This document shows positions 47,664-59,215 of a stretch of DNA of 64,000 nt, one piece after another. How positions within the stretch are numbered: the first letter of the stretch is position 1; each line of letters begins with the position of its first letter. Origin of the DNA: Smallanthus sonchifolius (lineage: Eukaryota; Streptophyta; Magnoliopsida; Asterales; Asteraceae); NCBI GenBank assembly GCA_023525975.1, contig CM042034.1, forward strand, positions 689,501 through 753,500, in the 5' to 3' direction. The position numbers and the translations under genes were made by a program. The notes below the pieces were generated by a model. It was given only the letters and a program-made list of their open reading frames with translations, searched no databases and had not been told where the DNA came from.

Positions 47664-48188
47664 TGTCAAAGAGGTTGTGGTGTAGTGATTGAGGTGAGGT
47701 CTGAAGTTCCAAGGGACCCGGGTTCAATCCCTGCCACCACCATTAATTTCTGAGGCATGCAAATGAGGTCTAGTTCTTAGGCTGATGCACATGGTTTTAC
47801 CCACGTTGATCTAGGGTACGAGCCTCGGCAGTGGCGGATCTAGGAAAAAAATCTAGGGGTATCTAAAATTTTCGTTCAGGGGTATCTGGATATATAAAAC
47901 GGTAAAAAAAAAAAAAAATTTCCGCTGCGCGTCGAAAATTCCCACTACGCGTCGAAAGTTGAGGGGTACCGACAGGTACCCCTGCCCTCCACATACATCC
48001 GCCCCTGAGCCTCGGCTCTCCCTCAAGCCCCGAAGAGGCCGTATTGGGTGAGATTTTTCCTTGCATACTCTCCACCTCTGACGCCAAATGGGACCGGTTA
48101 AGACAACATATTGGCTGTAGTTAGACGAGGCTCTCCCATGTGAGGGGGTTGCGACGTCACAATATTCAACGTTCTCCGTTAAAAAAAA
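47664..48188 (+). mobile_element. tRNA-derived SINE interrupted by a hAT MITE
   Basis: The A-box region GTGGTGTAGTGATTGAGG and B box GGGTTCAATCCC are near its 5' end; the body is GC-rich and the 3' end is an A run. The 11-bp duplication AGTTAAATGGT flanks it (47653-47663, 48189-48199). Without the MITE and its duplication it is about 338 bp. Confidence 0.85.
47829..48007. mobile_element. hAT-type MITE inside the SINE
   Basis: 179 bp, starting CAGTGGCGGAT and ending ATCCGCCCCTG, imperfect inverted termini. The 8-bp duplication AGCCTCGG flanks it exactly (47821-47828, 48008-48015), as expected for hAT insertion. Confidence 0.88.
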
Positions 48189-48390
48189 AGTTAAATGGTC
48201 GCGTTGGCAAAATCCAATGAACCGACAATGTCTTGAAATTAATATTATCTTATTATGTCCACGTGTCATTTTCTTATTTCCCAACTATTGGCTATTGGCT
48301 TCTTATATATATGCGTGCAAGTTAGGGAACCTTAATATTGCTTTTCAAACATTTAAACTTGTAAGAAGCTTGCTTTTGAAATTTATAGAT

Positions 48391-49545
48391 ATGGAAGATA
48401 GTATGATCAACATGCCAGATTTGGTATTTGATGAGAAAGTTGGTAACAAAAGAGTTAGAGATGGTGAAGAAGAGGAAATCCATAAAGGGAGGCTCGAAAA
48501 GAGGCCAAGTGGAATCTTGGGTGTAACCGACGGTGGAGATTACACCGGAGATCAAGGCGGCGGCGGTGGGATAATTGATACTTTCATTTCAAATGTCTTT
48601 CACAAGAACAGAAGTGGTACAGAAGATGAAGTTGAAGTTGGTGGTGAAGTGAAAATCGGTGTGTTTGATGTTGTTGAAGATGAAGACAAGAGAGACGATT
48701 TAGGCGGCGATGATGGAGGAGATGGTGGTGGTGAAGGAGGAGAAGGTGGTGGTGGGATCATCAGTGCTTTCTTTTCAAATATTTTTCACCAGAAGGGGAG
48801 TGCAGATGACGATGGTGATCAAGCGAAATCTGATCATTTAGGTGGCGGGCCTGGCGGCGTTGGAGAAAACGGTGGTGGTGGAGATGGTGAACCGGAGGAT
48901 CTCAGTGCCGAAAAGTTGGAAGAGAAGAAGGATAAAGTAGTTGATCTACCTAGTAAAGATTCTACAGGTATAATATAATCTCGTTTTTTTGTTAAGGTGG
49001 TGTAGATATGCAAACCCATTTGATTTCTGCTTTTTTAACTGTATATTTTAGTTTATGAGTAAGCAGACTCTGACTTTTCAAGTTTGAGTATCTTCCTCCC
49101 ACAAGTAGACCTGAGGAGAGTTCCACCATATCTCCTATCTCTGATTGCCACATAAGTCATTTACTCAAGTCCATTCGTGGGAGGCGAAGTTTGAAAAATC
49201 AAAGTCCGCTTGTGAGAGCAGTGTAATCCTCATAAACCAAAATATTTAAAAAAATCGCCTACAAACCAAATCATTAATTAATGCTAACTCCACCATCTTT
49301 CTAAAAAATTCTATAATCTCTCTTGTTTAATTTATAAGATAGGCTAAACGTATCCCCTATACTAAAATAAATGGGTGGAGTACATTATTTAGCACAATCC
49401 TCCTTAGTTTCTTTTATCACTTATTGATTATACATTTTTTTAATACTTATATGTTTTGTGCATAAATGATGTAACAGGTGGAAATACATTAAAACTGAAA
49501 CCAGATGATTATTCAGAGAGAGTGTTTTTCCTAAATAACAACTGA
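48391..49545 (+). CDS. Unrecognised acidic, glycine-rich protein with two repeated motifs
   Basis: Likely start at ATG 48391 (MEDSMINMPDLVFDEKVGNK); the frame extends upstream to 48217 but that part lies in AT-rich 5' DNA. The protein is rich in Gly, Asp and Glu, with an early basic-acidic stretch (KRVRDGEEEE). A 20-residue motif occurs twice: GGGGIIDTFISNVFHKNRSG at ~53-72 and GGGGIISAFFSNIFHQKGSA at ~122-141, each a hydrophobic F/I patch after a glycine run. The first frame stops at 48978, but CAG|GTATAA at 48967 is a good donor. An acceptor AACAG| at 49477 would add GGNTLKLKPDDYSERVFFLNNN and a stop at 49543-49545 (total ~214 residues). I do not recognise the family. There is no signal peptide or membrane span. 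A SINE lies about 200 bp upstream. Confidence 0.6.
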
Positions 49546-50112
49546 AGATGATTGTAACACAAGACGCTATTCAACATCGGAAGAATCGAAGTGGTCAAAC
49601 AATAGCCGATAGTTTGGTTCATCAATGATGTTGTTCAAACCATTGATAACTTTATTTTGTCCTTTCTAAGAAAATGTTTTGGAATGAAAAACATGATTAG
49701 TTATGTAATTCATACTCAAAATACTAGATATTACGGAATAATATTTGCTTCCTTTGGTTCGTCAATGTCAGGGTCATTATATTGTATCATGGTGTCTTTA
49801 TATCTATGTAAGTATATTCAGAGAGACGAGCATATACCAAGTTTCATTGGTTAAAACAGATCGAAGAAATCAAACATAAAAAAAGAAGATATTGACATGT
49901 ATATGTACTTGTTATATTATAAGAAGTTATGTATTTTAGGCTTTAAGTTCATGAGTTTCCAAGTGTCTTCCAATGGGCTTTCATTTACCAATTACCTCGT
50001 TATATAGTCCAACTACATTGCCACTTTTGAAATAGATATTGGGATTTTTGGATATTCTAGACAAAATTACAACATTAAAACTTTTTAGATGTGTTATACT
50101 TTTATGTCTTAT
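49546..50112. other. Intergenic spacer
   Basis: Possible 3' UTR of the preceding gene, then AT-rich DNA. A 65-codon frame at 49657 looks incidental. Confidence 0.35.
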
Positions 50113-50122
50113 TAGTAGTTAA

Positions 50123-50524
50123 GGGGAAGATTCTAAAGAAAACCACATTGTTAGGCGAAACCGAGAAAACTATTAAAAAAATCAATTTTAATCAATCATA
50201 TAACAATATTTATTTATTTTATTTTTATTTATTTATAAGAGTATCAATGTAATATTACACATTTTTACCAAAAAATCGCTTAAGTATTGGCTTACATACA
50301 CATAACACATAGTGTTACGTATACGTAAACGAAAAAAAAAGTGTCGGTTACGTATATGTAATACACAATACGTAAAATTACTTTTTGATAAATTGTATAA
50401 TATTATATTAATACACTTATAAATAAATTAAAAAAAGGAAAAATAATCTATAAATTATTTGATTGGCTTTTAAGTGGTTTCTCGGTTTTTGTCTGACTTT
50501 GTGGTTTTCTCTTCATCTATCCCC
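50123..50524. mobile_element. MULE-type MITE with long TIRs and a 9-10-bp target duplication
   Basis: The left arm (GGGGAAGATTCTAAAGAAAA, CCACA..., GAAACCGAGAAAAC, TTTATTTATAAG) is mirrored by the right arm (CTTATAAATAAATT, GTTTCTCGG, TGTGGTTTTCTCTTCATC..CCCC). TAGTAGTTAA occurs on both sides (50113-50122, 50525-50534), giving a 9-bp duplication plus one ambiguous base. It is about 400 bp with no coding sequence. ACGTAT-rich repeats lie at the centre. Confidence 0.8.
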
Positions 50525-50534
50525 TAGTAGTTAA

Positions 50535-51741
50535 TTACGCGTATAGGTAAGTTAAACGATAACTTGATTGTATATCCACTTTAACTAACGTATTTCACTT
50601 GTATTTCATTGAATGATGACAAAAATCATATCCCGTGTAATAATCTCCTCGCTTATCATATTTCTTTTGTGTGTTTTCAACAAAATGTATGCTGTGCTAA
50701 TGAAATTTGTATGTTTGGTTTGTGTATTTTATACGTTTTCTTCACGTTAATATTGTTTAACACATAATACAAAGAGATCTTCAGGATGTATTAAGTGATG
50801 TTATCAACATATCAGAAGGTGAAAGCACGACTAGTCATGACACATGATAGAAAAATGTGAGTACATGAACAATTTAGTGCTTGAATCCATCATAGAAATG
50901 AGCTCCAGGAGTTGAACTCACCTAAATGTGTTCGAATTGAGTGGCAAAGTGCTGTCAACTTATCAAAAATGTGAGAGCATGACTAGTGTTGATCAGTCAT
51001 AGCTACATGTATTTATGACAGCTTGTGGTAAAAGGGTGAGTGTTTGTCCAATTTACGCTACTTTACAAAGGGTCGATTTGTATCTTTAATGAATTTAAAA
51101 TCGCATTACCTCCAACTTAAAACAATAAAAATAAAAATAAATATGTGAATGAATTTGAAAAAGTATATGCATTTAGAAATTTGATGAGGCACTATTAGAA
51201 AGAAAAAGAAAGAAAAATCACCATCTTATCTTTTCATATCTCACAAGAAAGAAACAAATAATGGAGGCTTTTAATAAGGATATGAAAGAAAATTTCTCTT
51301 TTAAGAAAAAAACTGAGACATTGTGGGATTATACATCGAAGACAAAATAAGAAAAAGATCCACTATTTGTATGCTTTTTAGAATAAAATATATATTAATA
51401 AATATATTAAGTTATTTACGTAACTAAATAATTACAAAACCAATATAAACGATTAACTATTTTCAATCTTATAAAATAATTTATGAATTTACTCAGTTTA
51501 TCACTTTATAGTTTCTTATATACATGATACATCTATTTGATATAAAGCATAATATGAAAATTTTATAGGTTTTTATCTAATATATTTATCATATAGTGTA
51601 AAATATATTCTCAGTTTATTTTTTATCATATTCTTTTATTTACGTATCCTATATCTTCTACATTATTGAATTTGATTTATTATAGAATAAACTATATTGA
51701 AATTAACATTTATATTTTCAAATAATATATCTCTTCCAAAC
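50535..51741. other. AT-rich intergenic DNA
   Basis: No frame, domain or clear repeat recognised. Confidence 0.35.
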
Positions 51742-51950
51742 TAAGGCCGTAAACGAACCGAATGTTAATCGAATAGTTCGTGAACCGTTGAGCGGGAAGT
51801 TTGTTTACGTTCGTTCGTTTAATAAATGAACAAACATGAACAAAAAAATCCGTTCGATTAACTAAATGAACGAACATGTACAAAGTATCGTTCATTCAAT
51901 TGAGTTCGTGAACATTCGTTCATTTACGTTCGTTTATATCCGTTCATGCT
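51742..51950. repeat. Short interspersed repeat rich in GTTCGTT/AACGAAC
   Basis: Starts AAGGCCGTAAACGAACCGAA and carries many TGAACGAAC / GTTCGTTCA phrases in both orientations, ending TTTACGTTCGTTTATATCC. Related ACGAG/CTCG phrases near 57660-57800 are a similar MITE-like class. No target duplication was defined. Confidence 0.45.
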
Positions 51951-52471
51951 ATTCATTAAAGATTTTGTATATTTCTATTTCATTTTATAACTTTTTATAT
52001 TCTTTAATTTTTATTTTATTTTAATACCTTAGTTAATTAAAAAAAGACTAAATTACATTTTTTGTCCTTTATTTTTGTTAAATTTATGAAATGAGTCATT
52101 TAAAATTTTGACTTTCACTTATTATCCTTTATTTGTAAAAGTACTTACGAGTTTCGTCCTTTCCACTAACATCAGTTAAGTTTTCCAGTTAAGTCACCTC
52201 ATGTGTACATGAGAGCATTTTAGTCTTGTTACACTTAAAGGACAATTCTTGTAATTTTTTGAAGTTTTATAAATTTACTAAGTTATTTATTTATTAAAAT
52301 TTACTACAAACAAATAAACATATATTTGTTTCTCGCCGTCTCCACCCCCCCCCTCAAACACATCCCAATGCAATGCCCTAATTTACTATTAATCATCTGA
52401 ACCAATTTTCAAATTTTGGGGCTCTCCATCTTGCACAGAAGTTGTTCGACAAATTACCCCATAATTATTAA

Positions 52472-53120
52472 ATGGGGGAAACCAAATCGTCTTCAGAGAA
52501 CAAATTGAATCCATCTTCTAAGTATTCTAACGAGAATCAAGTGCCATCAAAGTGTAAAAACAACAATGTCAGTCAAATTTGAAGCCAAGATCGATTTGGG
52601 GTTCCAACATTGTGAGTTTTCAGCTGACAAGAAAACCAGATCGCAACAGTAACAGAAACAACAACAACCTGTTACCGCAGTCTCCAACGAGTTCTAGAAA
52701 CCCTTTTGTTCCCAATGCGGGAACGATCCCGCCAGGAGGAGGTTCTGCAACAACGGCCCTGCTTTTATCACTGCTTCCAGAAGCTTCCCCTTCTCCGGCA
52801 ATGGCTTCAGTGGAAACCCTAATTCCAACTCCGATGAAGGCAGCTGCGTAAATTGAACCGGTTGTTCGCTCACCGACGATGAGACGATGCTTTCGTCTCA
52901 ATCGGAGGAGGAAAATCCACCAATGGTGCTACCGCCTCCGCCTCCGCCTCCACACACCCCTCTTCTTTACCATTTTGTAGAAAAGGGACGGGACGTTATC
53001 TTGGAGTTGGGGAACGACAGAAGGAGTGGTGGACGACGGTGGTGGTGGCTGGCGATGGCAGTGGCGGTGTACGGCGGTGACGTGATTTTGTATATATATG
53101 TGTGTACCTGTGTATATATA
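52472..53120 (+). pseudogene. Captured, broken gene fragment inside the Pack-MULE
   Basis: A start codon at 52472 opens 36 codons rich in Ser, Asn and Lys, then stops at 52580. Beyond this, overlapping frames on both strands stay open for 70-93 codons through a GC-rich stretch with coding-like composition. One frame has a proline run (PPPPPP at about 52935-52952) followed by Gly- and Trp-rich codons. No single frame spans the fragment. I cannot name the parent gene; several fragments may be fused. Confidence 0.45.
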
Positions 53121-53307
53121 TAGAGAAACAGAGGAGGTAATATGGACGAAAATCAGGGGTGAGATATTATATTAAATTACAAGAAATTGTTCTTTAGATG
53201 TAAAAACTCTAAAATGTCCTCATGTGAGGTGACTTAACTTAAAAACTTAACTATTAGTGGAAAAGGACGAAACTTGTAAGTACTTTTACAAATAAAAGAC
53301 AGTAAGT

Positions 53308-53528
53308 AGGTGTTTGGGATTACTTTTTGATCTCCTTATTAATTTATTAACTTTTTAAAAAAGTTAATAAATTAAAATTTTGTTTGAATAAACCAAAAGA
53401 ATAAAAAAATATGAAGAGGAAAAAAGACTTTTCAATAAGTAAGAAAATCTTACTTTTTAAAACTTCTTATTAACTTTTTATAAAAATTAATAAGAAGTTT
53501 TCAAAAGTAATCCTAAACATGTTCTAAC
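53308..53528. mobile_element. MITE nested in the right TIR of the Pack-MULE
   Basis: Starts AGGTGTTTGGGATTACTTTT and ends AAAAGTAATCCTAAACATGT, inverted termini. The interior also has an inverted AAGTTAATAA / TTATTAACTTTTT set. Removing it restores alignment of the two Pack-MULE arms. Its exact target duplication is not clear. Confidence 0.65.
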
Positions 53529-53688
53529 TGAAAATTAAAACTTTAAAGTACTCATTGCATAATTTAAAAAACATAAAAAAAAAATGTAATTTAGTCTTAA
53601 AAAAATTTCGACCCATTTTATTTTTTGTCCAAACACTCCTAGACACCTGAACGATATATCTGGGTTGGGTTACAATCGATGAAGACCT

Positions 53689-53780
53689 GGCCCAAATAAG
53701 GTGACCTGCTGGCTCGCTCAAGTAGAAGCCCACCAGATAAAACAGGTTTGCGAGGCATATAAACACACGATCTAGGGTTT
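53689..53780 (+). promoter_or_regulatory. Site II and telo-box motifs of the RPS4 promoter
   Basis: GGCCCA at 53689-53694 and AGCCCA at 53727-53732 are Site II-type motifs, and TAGGGTTT at 53773-53780 is a telo box. This combination upstream of the start codon is characteristic of plant ribosomal-protein and other growth-related genes. The Pack-MULE ends 93 bp before the first motif. Confidence 0.75.
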
Positions 53781-53871
53781 ATAAGACGGATAGCTTGTGG
53801 AGGTGCGGCTGTGACTTGTAGAGGAGAGGAGCCGCGAAGCCGAAGAATTTCTCCCACCGGACACCACCACA

Positions 53872-56066
53872 ATGGTAACATTTCCGTTTCGTTCAATCAA
53901 CTATATCCACACACATGTACTCCATGCCGTATTGGAATTTTATATGCTTTTTAGGTTTATTTTAATCTTGATACATTGAAACCCTAGTTTTTTCATCGTG
54001 TTATTTGTTTATAATATTTCTGCGGTTTGATTTTAAGCTGTTACATGATCTGTTTTGTGGTCATTTGTACGAATTTATATGCTGCCTTAAGTTTCTTCTT
54101 ACATAAATTCTTTTTTTTAAAGCCTTAATTAATAATTAAGCTGAATTTGTTTGATTAAAGTTATTTCTCATTTTCTGGACAGTTTGAAACATATTTAGGA
54201 AGTTCTATTCTTGCTAATTGCTAGTAATGTGGTGTGAGATAATGAAAGTTGAATTGAAGATAACAAGTGCTTGATTTTTTGGATATATTGCATTTATTTA
54301 TTATGGTATTAGCTGTGTTGTTGTAATGTTAATTTAAGCAGTTTGATGCTTATTTCTGCAATTTATGTAGCAATGAAGTATGCACCTTTGATCAAGTCTT
54401 TATTATCTTAATGATCTACATAACTAACAAAATTTACATGTTATTAAAGGCGAGAGGACTCAAGAAACATATGAAGAGGCTCAATGCCCCCAAGCATTGG
54501 ATGCTTGACAAACTTGGTGGTGCTTTTGTAAGTTACTCTTGTCATGTCTCTTTTCTTTAATTTGCTTTGTTTTCCAGTTTTTGCATTGTTTATGTATAAT
54601 TTTTGTTTTGCAGGCTCCCAAACCATCATCTGGGCCTCACAAATCTAGGGAATGCTTGCCTTTGATCCTCATTCTCAGGAATAGGTTGAAGTATGCCTTG
54701 ACTTACCGTGAGGTACAATCTATCTTGATGCAGCGTCATGTTCTTGTTGACAACAAGGTCAGGACTGACAAGACTTACCCTGCTGGATTCATGGGTTAGT
54801 TTACTTTAAATTTTTTGCTTCTGTTATTCTTAGTTTTCCATGAAAGTTTATATTTTTTTGCTTGTATCTTAGCTTGGTATGGGTTTTTTTCAAGTTTATA
54901 TGTAGTTTGTTATAAAAAGGATTGTTTGGTTAAAGTTTTTGTGGTTTTGGTTGTGAATTTTTTTTTCCATTCTAGGAACCCTTTTGCAATCTAATTCGTT
55001 TGCTTTTTATGTTGTTGAATTTTTTTTTGGAACAGATGTTGTATCTATCCCTAAGACCAATGAAAGCTTTCGTCTTCTATATGATACAAAAGGTAGATTC
55101 AGGTTGCACTCAATCAGAGACGAGGAGTCAAAGGTTTGTAAATTTGTTCTTATAGATGTTTATTAGATGTACCAGTTACAGTTAATTGTTTTTTTTGCTG
55201 CTTTTGGTCAACTGAAGCAACACATTAATATATTGCAGTATGAGAAAATGAATTTGGTTCTTAGTTTCCAGTATTCGTTTTTTAGGTTGCATTTGTTTAG
55301 TTTTTACAATTTTTATCTAGATCATGCTAATAGGTGCCATTATCTAAAGTAAATTAGAAATGATGTATCATTCTAAAGATTGTATAAAGCCACTTGATAT
55401 AAATCAATGATATCCTGAAGATGTAGATAATTTTTTAACTTTCATGGATTTTTGTCAAGCTGCATTAAGAGAAACTTTAAGGTACGTTATTGGATAACAT
55501 GTCACTTCTCAAAGTAAAACACCGTTTAGGTGATTTTTGACTCAGTTTTAAGGATTTTTTTTATTTGAGCAGATTTTAATCTTGATTTTTGATGTCAAGT
55601 CTAATTGTGTTTTGTTTGTTTCTTTTTAATGCAGTTTAAGTTGTGCAAGGTTCGTTCAGTTCAGTTTGGTTCAAAGGGCATTCCTTACATCAACACCTAT
55701 GATGGTCGAACCATCCGCTACCCGGACCCACTCATCAAAGCCAATGACACCATCAAGCTTGATCTTGATTCAAACAAGATCGTTGATTTTATCAAATTTG
55801 ATGTTGGAAATGTCGTCATGGTAACTGGTGGAAGAAACACGGGCCGGGTTGGAATTCTTAAGAACAGGGAAAAGCATAAGGGCAGCTTTGAAACGGTTCA
55901 CATTCAAGATGCTGCTGGCCATGAGTTTGCTACCCGTTTGGGTAATGTTTTTACCCTTGGAAAGGGTACAAAACCATGGGTTTCTCTACCCAAGGGTAAA
56001 GGTATCAAATTAACCATCATTGAAGAGGCTAGAAAGAGACAGGCTGCCCAAGAATCTGCTGCCTAG
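53872..56066 (+). CDS. RPS4: 40S ribosomal protein S4 (eS4), cytosolic
   Basis: Five coding exons: 53872-53874 (ATG only), 54450-54527, 54614-54794, 55036-55133 and 55635-56066, giving 263 residues, the normal eS4 length. The sequence reads MARGLKKHMKRLNAPKHWML, then the S4-type RNA-binding segment (CLPLILILRNRLKYALTYRE), the central domain (DVVSIPKTNESFRLLYDTKG) and the KOW segment VGNVVMVTGGRNTGRVGI. It ends ARKRQAAQESAA. All junctions are GT-AG and in frame. An intron directly after the start codon is common in plant ribosomal-protein genes and often aids expression. The protein is a structural part of the small cytosolic subunit. It is nearly canonical, with nothing odd in the frame. Site II and telo-box motifs lie upstream. 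Confidence 0.97.
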
Positions 56067-56949
56067 ATTCTGTTTGGTTATAGGAATTGTGGTGTCTTGT
56101 TCTTGATTTCAGGTTGGTGGGAAGTTTTTTATTGCTTTTATTATGTGGTACAATTTTGAACTTTTGTTTTGATGTTAGTTAATTTGGTTATAAAATGGTA
56201 AACTTTTGCCTTCAATTTGGTTAAACTAGTGTTTCTTGCTATTCTAAGAAGTTTACAAACTGTTGATTATCTATAACAAGTCGTTTGTTATATTATCACC
56301 TTCTCAACTGAAACCAAGTGACCCCATCAATAACGGCTCACAGTCTAACTCATCATTTCAGTTTCAACAATCGGCCTACAACAAACCCCTCTTTAACTAA
56401 GTTTTCCCGTTTATAAAAAAAAGTATGATCTCTCTCTCTGGTGCAAGCTTGAAACTTCAACATTGTGTCCCAACACCTACCATCTATCATCTTTCTCGAG
56501 TTTGAGTTTTGTGCTCAGGAGGATGAACTGATTGTAGTTGTGTTGTTTAACGGCCTGGTTTGCAGTTGTGCACCTTTTACATGGTTGGATGCATAAAGTA
56601 ATTTCCGGCTCGTAAAAAGCTCTGTTTTAAACGAGCACGCCGGCTCGGCTCAGTTTGTAAAATGTTCGTTGGCTCGTTAGGAATTCAAAGGAGGGGGGGG
56701 GGGGGAGTAAAAAGTGTGTTCAGTCAGCTTATTTTTAAGCGTTAAAAAGTCTGAAATGGTAAAAATTAGAATAATCTATCTTTATTAACTTTTTTCAAGT
56801 TCCCCTGTAAGTTTAAAACACTAATATTTTTTTATACGACATTTTTTTTTCAAATTACACCATAAAATCGACTATTTTATTTTATTTGAGTATAGTTTTG
56901 TATATTTTTATTTTATAAAATTCTACTTTCTTTTTGAAATGTCGATGTG
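56067..56949. other. 3' flank of RPS4 and repeat-rich spacer
   Basis: Probable 3' UTR to about 56230. Then come GGCTCG/ACGAGC-rich phrases (56600-56680) typical of small MITEs, and a G run near 56694-56706. No gene recognised. Confidence 0.4.
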
Positions 56950-57290
56950 TTGTGCGTATAACATTCGTGATTATAGTCATTCATTATTATAAAACATGCG
57001 TAATTATACGTATAACATGAGTGATTATGATTATGTATTATTATAAAGCATGCGTGATTATGTGTATAACATTCGTGACTATAGTCATGTGTTATTATAA
57101 AGCATACGTGATTATGTGTATAACATGCGTGATTATGAACATGTGTTACTATAAAACATACATGATTATGCTAATACGTTATTATAAAACATGTGTAATT
57201 ATCATTTTAAACATACGTTATGATCATTTTAATGAATGCGTTTATTATCATTTTACACATGCGTTATTATAAAACATGCGTTTTTATTAT
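56950..57290 (+). repeat. Minisatellite, ~54-bp unit, about six diverged copies
   Basis: Units carry ATTATAAA(A/G)CATGCGT(A/G)ATTAT and TATAACAT(T/G)CGTGA(C/T)TAT. They generate an 83-codon frame rich in Tyr, Cys, Met and Ile that should not be read as a gene. Confidence 0.85.
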
Positions 57291-59215
57291 GACGCGGACG
57301 CATTTACCCCACACTCATTGAACACGTGTCGCATGCTGATGCTTTCTTACGCTTCATACGTTAAAAACCCTTTGTAATAACCAGACCCTATACACACACA
57401 CTTGGTTATTAAGTTATTTAAATAAAATAACTCAAAGAGTCAAAGTGTCGGACTCACTCCAAATACTTTCAAAATTCTAATTTCTTAAGTCCAAATTCAA
57501 CTTTTAAATTCCTAAAACCTAAATGTAATTCAAAGTTCAAACCCTAATGTCTTTAGAAACGATTTCGTCTCTCCCGCTTCCCCGTCCAGTTTAGGGTTGT
57601 ATACATTGAAAATATTTTTTTGTTTTTTATATTTCAATATGTGCCAAGAATAAAAAATAAACGAGTTGGCTCGACGAATGCTTTTCACCAGCCTAGCTCG
57701 ACTTTTCAACTCGTTAAATTTTTTGAGCCGAGCTGGCTCAACTCAAACTATTCACGAGCCGAGCTTGAGCCCATCTTGGCCCGACTCGTTTACAACCCTA
57801 GCATATACTATTGATGACGTGTGTAAGCAGATCCACAGACCACGAAGCTTAAAAGCATAGTAGCTTACTGAATCGCAGAGGCCAAGCTACACCTAATCAT
57901 ACACAAATAGATATGTCAAATCGAATTACACCATGATTTTGTTCCAAAAAAAGTTGTGAAGTTGTGATTTGCAGCTCTTTGATCGATGTCGGTATTCAAC
58001 AGTTACCCGATTTAGTAATCCCGACCATAACCAACACCCGATATAATGCCCTAGGTCTGGTAATCGGTTCAGTTTATTTCCTCAATTTAGGATTCGGTAA
58101 TACTATCCGATTTGCTCACCCTTAAGTAGAAGTTGCAATAAAATGTTTAAACTAGTGTTTATATGGTTTTTTTATTCAAGTAATCATATATAAAATATAG
58201 TTAATTCCTTTAGTCTTCATCGGTTCCTTTCATTTAACCATGTGTCTCAATCTCCATATATATTAGACTTAATTTAATACTTTTATAAATAAGGTAAATC
58301 TGGTATATGAGAGTTCTGTATACGTGAGTCTGGAGAGGTGTCGGACCAACTTGAATCTGATGTACCCCGTAACCTCAAAGTCACATAAGAACAATTTACC
58401 TTTGCTTCAAGGTTTGCCTTATGAGTTTTATAAATATGAATAATAATATTACTATCTACTTTTGTTTGTATATCCATTGAAAAAGAATGTGAAACTTTGG
58501 CAGGTAAACCTAAAATAACAAAAGTTGGTGAATAGCACATGCCGACATCTGTTTTTTTCATAATCAAGTGATAGAAGCACACATAAAGATAAAATAAAAC
58601 AAAATATAAACTTGTTTTTTTTAAATATATATTTGAGATATTTAAAAATTCGAGACCTAAATTGTTATTTATCTTTTCAAAAATTGCTTAGATGTTTCAA
58701 TTTTATCACACTCGAGAGTTGGGCTAAACTAAAGATGCAAAAACTTGTGAGAAAAAAGAAATAAAAAGACATAGTAATTATTTTATGGAAGTTATACGGA
58801 TAAAATTATAAAAACGTTACATGAATAACACTTTCTAGTGATATCTTACATAAAAAAAACCTTTATATATTTTCACATAACGTACGTGTAATTCTTGTAT
58901 TTATTTTTCTGAGATAAAGACGTGTCATGTGTACTATTTAAAGAATCAAACACAAAATATCAAAGGAAAAACCAACAAACCGTTTGACCATCACCTTATA
59001 ATAATTAATTATTTCAATTAGAATCTTGAATTACAAGAACTAGGCAAAAAAATGCCAACGATCCTTCCTACTTTAATTGTCTATTTCTTCAAAATTTAAG
59101 CATATGCTCTCACCTCAAGAATCAATCATTTTCCTTTTTAGGGTATAACGCATAATGTTTGACTTGTATCATTTAAGAATTACACACGTTTTCCGTAAAC
59201 CATGTAGGTATTTCA
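57291..59215. other. Intergenic region with repeat fragments
   Basis: A possible LTR edge lies at about 57374 (TAATAACCAGACCC). GAGCCGAGCTGGCTC-type MITE phrases are at 57660-57800. The rest is AT-rich, with no gene. Confidence 0.35.

Larger units (their letters stand above)
52046..53596. mobile_element. Pack-MULE-like element
   Basis: Long TIRs of about 215 bp: the left arm opens GACTAAATTACATTTTTTG and includes TACGAGTTTCGTCCTTTCCA and AAGTCACCTCATGTG. The right arm mirrors it (CATGTGAGGTGACTTAAC, GGACGAAACTTGTAAG, ending AATGTAATTTAGTC). The 9-bp duplication TTAAAAAAA is exact on both sides (52037-52045, 53597-53605), as for Mutator-like elements. No transposase is present. The interior (about 52330-53120) is much richer in GC than the arms and looks like captured gene sequence. 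The right TIR is broken by a smaller MITE. Confidence 0.85.

Noticed and set aside
57021..57272. 83-codon frame rich in Tyr, Cys and Met, cysteine pattern at first sight peptide-like
   Set aside because: It follows a ~54-bp minisatellite and has no signal peptide or conserved spacing.
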